Below are positions 6,998 through 9,382 of a stretch of 9,382 nucleotides of DNA, piece by piece. Every line of letters begins with the position of its first letter. Within the stretch, counting starts at the first letter, position 1. The DNA is from Prevotella sp. UBA6387. GTDB lineage: Bacteria; Bacteroidota; Bacteroidia; Bacteroidales; Bacteroidaceae. Location of the stretch: positions 2,520 to 11,901 of the forward strand of contig DJQL01000068.1 of assembly GCA_002437565.1 (NCBI GenBank), written 5' to 3'. Both the position numbers and the translations under genes were made by a program. Under the pieces are notes generated by a model that made no database searches, was not told the origin of the DNA, and was given only the letters and a program-made list of their open reading frames with translations.

Positions 6998-8701
6998 ATG
7001 AAAAACAACATACTGTCAGGCTGCTTGTTTGCAGCCACACTGCTGCTCTCGACATCGTGCAGCGACTTCCTCACGGAGACACCCAAAGGAAAACTCACAC
7101 CCGAAGGGTTCTTCTCAAACCAGTCGGAACTTGACATGGGCGTGAACGCGCTCTATGCCAAGGTGCAGGCGTACCAATGCAATTCTAACCCGATGATTCT
7201 CGAGTGTGCCGGCGATGATGTCACTTCCACCACAGGCTCCAACAAGGCCGCCTACCTGTCCAACGACGCTTTCGAGACCCCTACCGACACAAAGGGATTG
7301 AATGACAACTGGGGCAGATTGTACACCATAGTGAAAGCCGCCAACTCCATTATAGACAACGCTGGCTCTGCCGCCACATCACAGGAGGAGATAAACATTG
7401 CCATGGGACAGGCGCACTTTTGGCGCGCTTACGCTTATTTCAAGCTTGTGCGCAAGTTTGGGCCTCTGCCACTTATCTTGCACAACATCCCTGACGACAA
7501 CAAGACAGAGCTCACCAACGTGGAGGGTATCTACACGCAGATAGTGGAAGACCTGACCAAGGCCGAGAGCATGAACCTTCCAGCCAAGTACACTGGGACC
7601 AACCGCGTGTTCGATGGCAGCAACGTTTATGTTTCTGCCCAGGCCGTGAAGTCTACGCTCGCCGCCGTCTATATGTCCATGGCTGGCTATCCGCTCAACA
7701 AGACAGAATACTATGCCAAGGCAGCAGACAAGGCGAAAGAAGTGATCGACGGAGTTGAGAGTGGCAAATACGATCAAGGCTTGCTCGCAGACTGGAACCA
7801 AGTCTACTCTTACGGCAACAACCACCACAATGAAACCATTCTTGGCATTGAATACCGCCACGTGAACGGTGGATGGAGCGATGGAGATTCTCAGTTCTCC
7901 TCTTGCCATCAGCTCGGAAGCCTTAGCGGATGGGGTGACTTCCTCGCAGAGCGACGCTATTGGGCCAACTATCCTGACGGTCCACGCAAGGATGCCGTGT
8001 ATGCCAAGACGGAACATACCGCAGCCGGCAACGATGTTGACTGGTGGGCGACAAAGGACGGCAAGGCATACGATGGCACAAATGCCGTGGTAAGCGATTA
8101 CCGCCCGATGTTCGTGGCGTTCACCGTGAACAAGAACGACGACGGAAGCCCATCGACAGAAGCATACGACTGCACAAAGCCTTTCTGGGGCGGAATGTGC
8201 ATAGACAAGCGCCACCAGCTCATCCGCTATTCCGAAGTGCTTTGCTGGTATGCCGAGGCCGCGGCTCGTGCTGGACAAGACCTTGCGAGCGCGAAGAAGG
8301 CTCTCAAGCAAGTGCGCCAGCGCGCCTACACCGACCAGACTAAGGTTGCCGCCGTTGACGGCATGGGCGCAAACGAACTTGCCGAGGCTGCCTTTGAAGA
8401 GCATGGATACGAGGTGGCTGGATATGTGCTTGCCATGGTGACACGCACCGACGACCAGTTCCGTGCCAACAAGCTCAAGGAGGCATACGCCTATCGCACG
8501 GGGGCTCAGACCCAGGTGCTCGTGCCGAAGGGAACGCTTACGCTTAGCGAGGACGCAAACGGCAAGCCGTTCACATACACACTGCCAGCCGACGTGGTGG
8601 TGAAGGAGAACATGGAAGTGACAGCGGCATGGACCGACAACTCTATGTACAATCCTTACCCACCGACGGAGGTAGAGAAGAATCCTAACCTGAAACGATA
8701 G
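6998..8701 (+). CDS. SusD/RagB-family outer-membrane nutrient-binding lipoprotein
   Basis: A 567-residue surface lipoprotein that forms the substrate-binding lid over the SusC barrel. The signal peptide ends in a lipobox LSTSC with the acylated cysteine at 21, followed by SDFLTETPKGKLTPEGFFSN, the usual SusD mature N-terminus. The N-terminal helical (TPR-like) part contains LNDNWGRLYTIVKAANSIID and AMGQAHFWRAYAYFKLVRKFG, both standard SusD motifs. RYSEVLCWYAEAAARAG at 410-426 is the conserved C-half motif. The region normally reading ER..EL..EG.R..DL is divergent (AAFEEHGYEVAGYVLAMVTR, from 464), and a strand-rich stretch at about 503-546 precedes the ending YNPYPPTEVEKNPNLKR, which resembles the family's P...E...NPNL ending. 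AAAGGA at 6982-6987, 10 nt before the ATG, may aid translation. The gene is the last of a two-gene operon and is followed by a strong terminator. The ligand cannot be deduced. Confidence 0.94.
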   Translation: MKNNILSGCLFAATLLLSTSCSDFLTETPKGKLTPEGFFSNQSELDMGVNALYAKVQAYQCNSNPMILECAGDDVTSTTGSNKAAYLSNDAFETPTDTKGLNDNWGRLYTIVKAANSIIDNAGSAATSQEEINIAMGQAHFWRAYAYFKLVRKFGPLPLILHNIPDDNKTELTNVEGIYTQIVEDLTKAESMNLPAKYTGTNRVFDGSNVYVSAQAVKSTLAAVYMSMAGYPLNKTEYYAKAADKAKEVIDGVESGKYDQGLLADWNQVYSYGNNHHNETILGIEYRHVNGGWSDGDSQFSSCHQLGSLSGWGDFLAERRYWANYPDGPRKDAVYAKTEHTAAGNDVDWWATKDGKAYDGTNAVVSDYRPMFVAFTVNKNDDGSPSTEAYDCTKPFWGGMCIDKRHQLIRYSEVLCWYAEAAARAGQDLASAKKALKQVRQRAYTDQTKVAAVDGMGANELAEAAFEEHGYEVAGYVLAMVTRTDDQFRANKLKEAYAYRTGAQTQVLVPKGTLTLSEDANGKPFTYTLPADVVVKENMEVTAAWTDNSMYNPYPPTEVEKNPNLKR

Positions 8702-8741
8702 GAAGACAATTTGACATTACCGAATATAGGCAAGTCGGAAC

Positions 8742-8802
8742 AATAAACAGAAATCGGCAAGCATGACCTCTCTTGGCCACGGCTTGCCGATTTCTGTTTA
8801 TT
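8742..8802 (+). terminator. strong intrinsic terminator of susC-susD, 21-bp perfect stem
   Basis: The arms 8742-8762 and 8782-8802 are perfect 21-bp reverse complements around a 19-nt loop. The loop can pair further: TGACC (8764-8768) and GGCCA (8775-8779) match at 4 of 5 positions. The outer part of the stem is A-rich on the left (AATAAACAGAAA) and T-rich on the right (TTTCTGTTTATT), with a GC-rich top (TCGGCAAGC). That is the plan of a rho-independent terminator usable in either direction. It starts 41 nt after the susD stop. The stem is longer than an ordinary terminator needs, so it could also be a dispersed repeat; that cannot be judged from one copy. Confidence 0.82.
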
Positions 8803-8881
8803 CCTGATTTATGCAGAACATGGAGAAAAACTGGCTATCAAACTTTTTATCCATAACGCATTCTTGTTCACGACAAATGAC

Positions 8882-8889
8882 TAACTTTG
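8882..8889 (+). promoter_or_regulatory. -7 box of the hrpB-like gene
   Basis: TAACTTTG, followed by C, is a perfect match to the Bacteroidetes -7 consensus TAnnTTTG. A start site near 8896 would give a leader of about 40 nt before the ATG at 8937. The nearest upstream TTG (8864-8866) is only 15 nt away, shorter than the usual 19-21, so the -33 element is uncertain. Confidence 0.55.
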
Positions 8890-8904
8890 CCGAGACTTTA
8901 AAAC

Positions 8905-8928
8905 AAGCATTATAATAAGCATTAAGAT
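8905..8928 (+). repeat. 12-bp tandem repeat in the hrpB leader
   Basis: AAGCATTATAAT (8905-8916) is followed directly by AAGCATTAAGAT (8917-8928), matching at 10 of 12 positions, and then by AAGATAAC leading into the start codon. The unit is A/T-rich and lies in the expected 5' untranslated region. It may simply be low-complexity leader sequence; no function is apparent. Confidence 0.4.
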
Positions 8929-8936
8929 AAGATAAC

Positions 8937-9382
8937 ATGACAGATATGTGTCTCGACAAATATATACACTCGCTTCCCATAGGCCAAGTGGCGCAAGAAG
9001 TCAACGACGCGCTGCGCTCGCATCCAGCCGTCGTCGTCACCGCTCCGCCTGGAGCCGGAAAGTCCACATTGCTGCCATTGACAATATACAGGGCATTGCC
9101 ACCAGGTCAAGGCAAGGTGATAATGCTTGAGCCAAGGCGTGTCGCCGCCAGGCAAATAGCGGAACGCATGGCACAGATGACTGGCACAGCCGTGGGCGAC
9201 ATGGTGGGTTATCGCGTGCGTTTCGAGAGCAAGGTGTCGGAAAACACGTGCGTTGAGGTTCTCACGGAGGGCATTCTGACAAGGATGATGACAAGCGACC
9301 CTACGCTCGACGGAATCTCCACCATCATCTTCGACGAGTTTCATGAGCGTGGCATCAACACCGACACGGCTCTCGCCCTCGC
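8937..9382 (+). CDS. hrpB: HrpB-type ATP-dependent DExH-box helicase, 3'-truncated by window edge
   Basis: The first 148 residues of a superfamily-2 DExH RNA helicase of the HrpB type (full proteins are about 800 residues), cytosolic and of poorly defined cellular role. Motifs visible in order are: PPGAGKST (residues 37-44), the Walker A motif with K42 and S43 or T44 for ATP binding; MLEPRRVAARQIAERMA (63-79), motif Ia, typical of DEAH/HrpB proteins; VGYRVRFE (90-97); TEGILTRMM (110-118), motif Ib; and DEFHERG (133-139), the DExH Walker B motif, with F where HrpB often has another residue. The start is ATG at 8937; M4 at 8946 is an alternative. A perfect -7 promoter box lies about 50 nt upstream, so the gene is probably transcribed independently of susD. 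HrpB is preferred to HrpA because of the short N-terminus before Walker A and the LEPRR form of motif Ia, but the C-terminal part that would settle this is outside the window. Confidence 0.87.
   Translation, partial: MTDMCLDKYIHSLPIGQVAQEVNDALRSHPAVVVTAPPGAGKSTLLPLTIYRALPPGQGKVIMLEPRRVAARQIAERMAQMTGTAVGDMVGYRVRFESKVSENTCVEVLTEGILTRMMTSDPTLDGISTIIFDEFHERGINTDTALAL

Noticed and set aside
7379..8404. A 341-codon open frame on the minus strand inside susD
   Set aside because: It lies wholly antisense to a well-supported SusD gene with clear family motifs. Its translation is rich in V, A and L with no recognisable domain, and strong C-ending codon bias on the coding strand is expected to leave such frames open.
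8763..8807. A 14-codon ATG-initiated open frame within the terminator hairpin
   Set aside because: It starts in the hairpin loop, is very short and has no ribosome-binding or conservation evidence.
8922..9344. A 140-codon minus-strand frame opposite the hrpB-like gene
   Set aside because: The plus strand here encodes ordered helicase motifs (GAGKST, LEPRR, DEFH), so the antisense frame is a shadow.

Overview
The window looks like chromosomal DNA from a Bacteroidales bacterium, probably Prevotellaceae or a close relative. The evidence is an adjacent SusC/SusD-type outer-membrane pair, TAnnTTTG-like -7 promoter boxes of the Bacteroidetes type, A/T-rich leaders mostly without Shine-Dalgarno sequences, and the use of meso-diaminopimelate dehydrogenase. 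Genus and species cannot be fixed from the sequence alone.

Layout: (1) 1-609, plus strand: the 3' two thirds of ddh (lysine/peptidoglycan precursor synthesis), ending in a small hairpin that overlaps the end of the convergent gene. (2) 3665-646, minus strand: a two-gene unit, a MATE-family exporter followed 17 bp later by a short ComEC/Rec2-type membrane protein that has the membrane channel region but no metallo-beta-lactamase domain. (3) 3666-3950: a 285-bp divergent intergenic region with a candidate promoter for each side and two short dyads. (4) 3951-8701, plus strand: a susC-susD pair (TonB-dependent outer-membrane transporter plus surface lipoprotein), 20 bp apart, closed by a very strong hairpin with a 21-bp perfect stem. 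(5) 8702-8936: intergenic DNA holding that terminator, a perfect TAnnTTTG box and a short direct repeat. (6) 8937 to the window end: the 5' part of an HrpB-type DExH helicase gene.

The susC-susD pair is the only clearly accessory element. It has its own promoter region and terminator and sits between housekeeping genes, with no glycoside hydrolase, peptidase, sulfatase, surface glycan-binding protein, sigma/anti-sigma pair or hybrid sensor in view, so its substrate cannot be inferred. SusC and SusD presumably form the usual lid-and-barrel importer driven by TonB. The MATE and ComEC-like proteins are both inner-membrane proteins and appear co-transcribed, but no functional link between them is evident.

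I found no RNA genes, insertion sequences, CRISPR arrays or prophage genes, and no convincing new multi-gene system. The most worthwhile leads are the domain-reduced ComEC, the orphan SusC/SusD pair with a divergent SusD C-terminus, and the long hairpin downstream of it.
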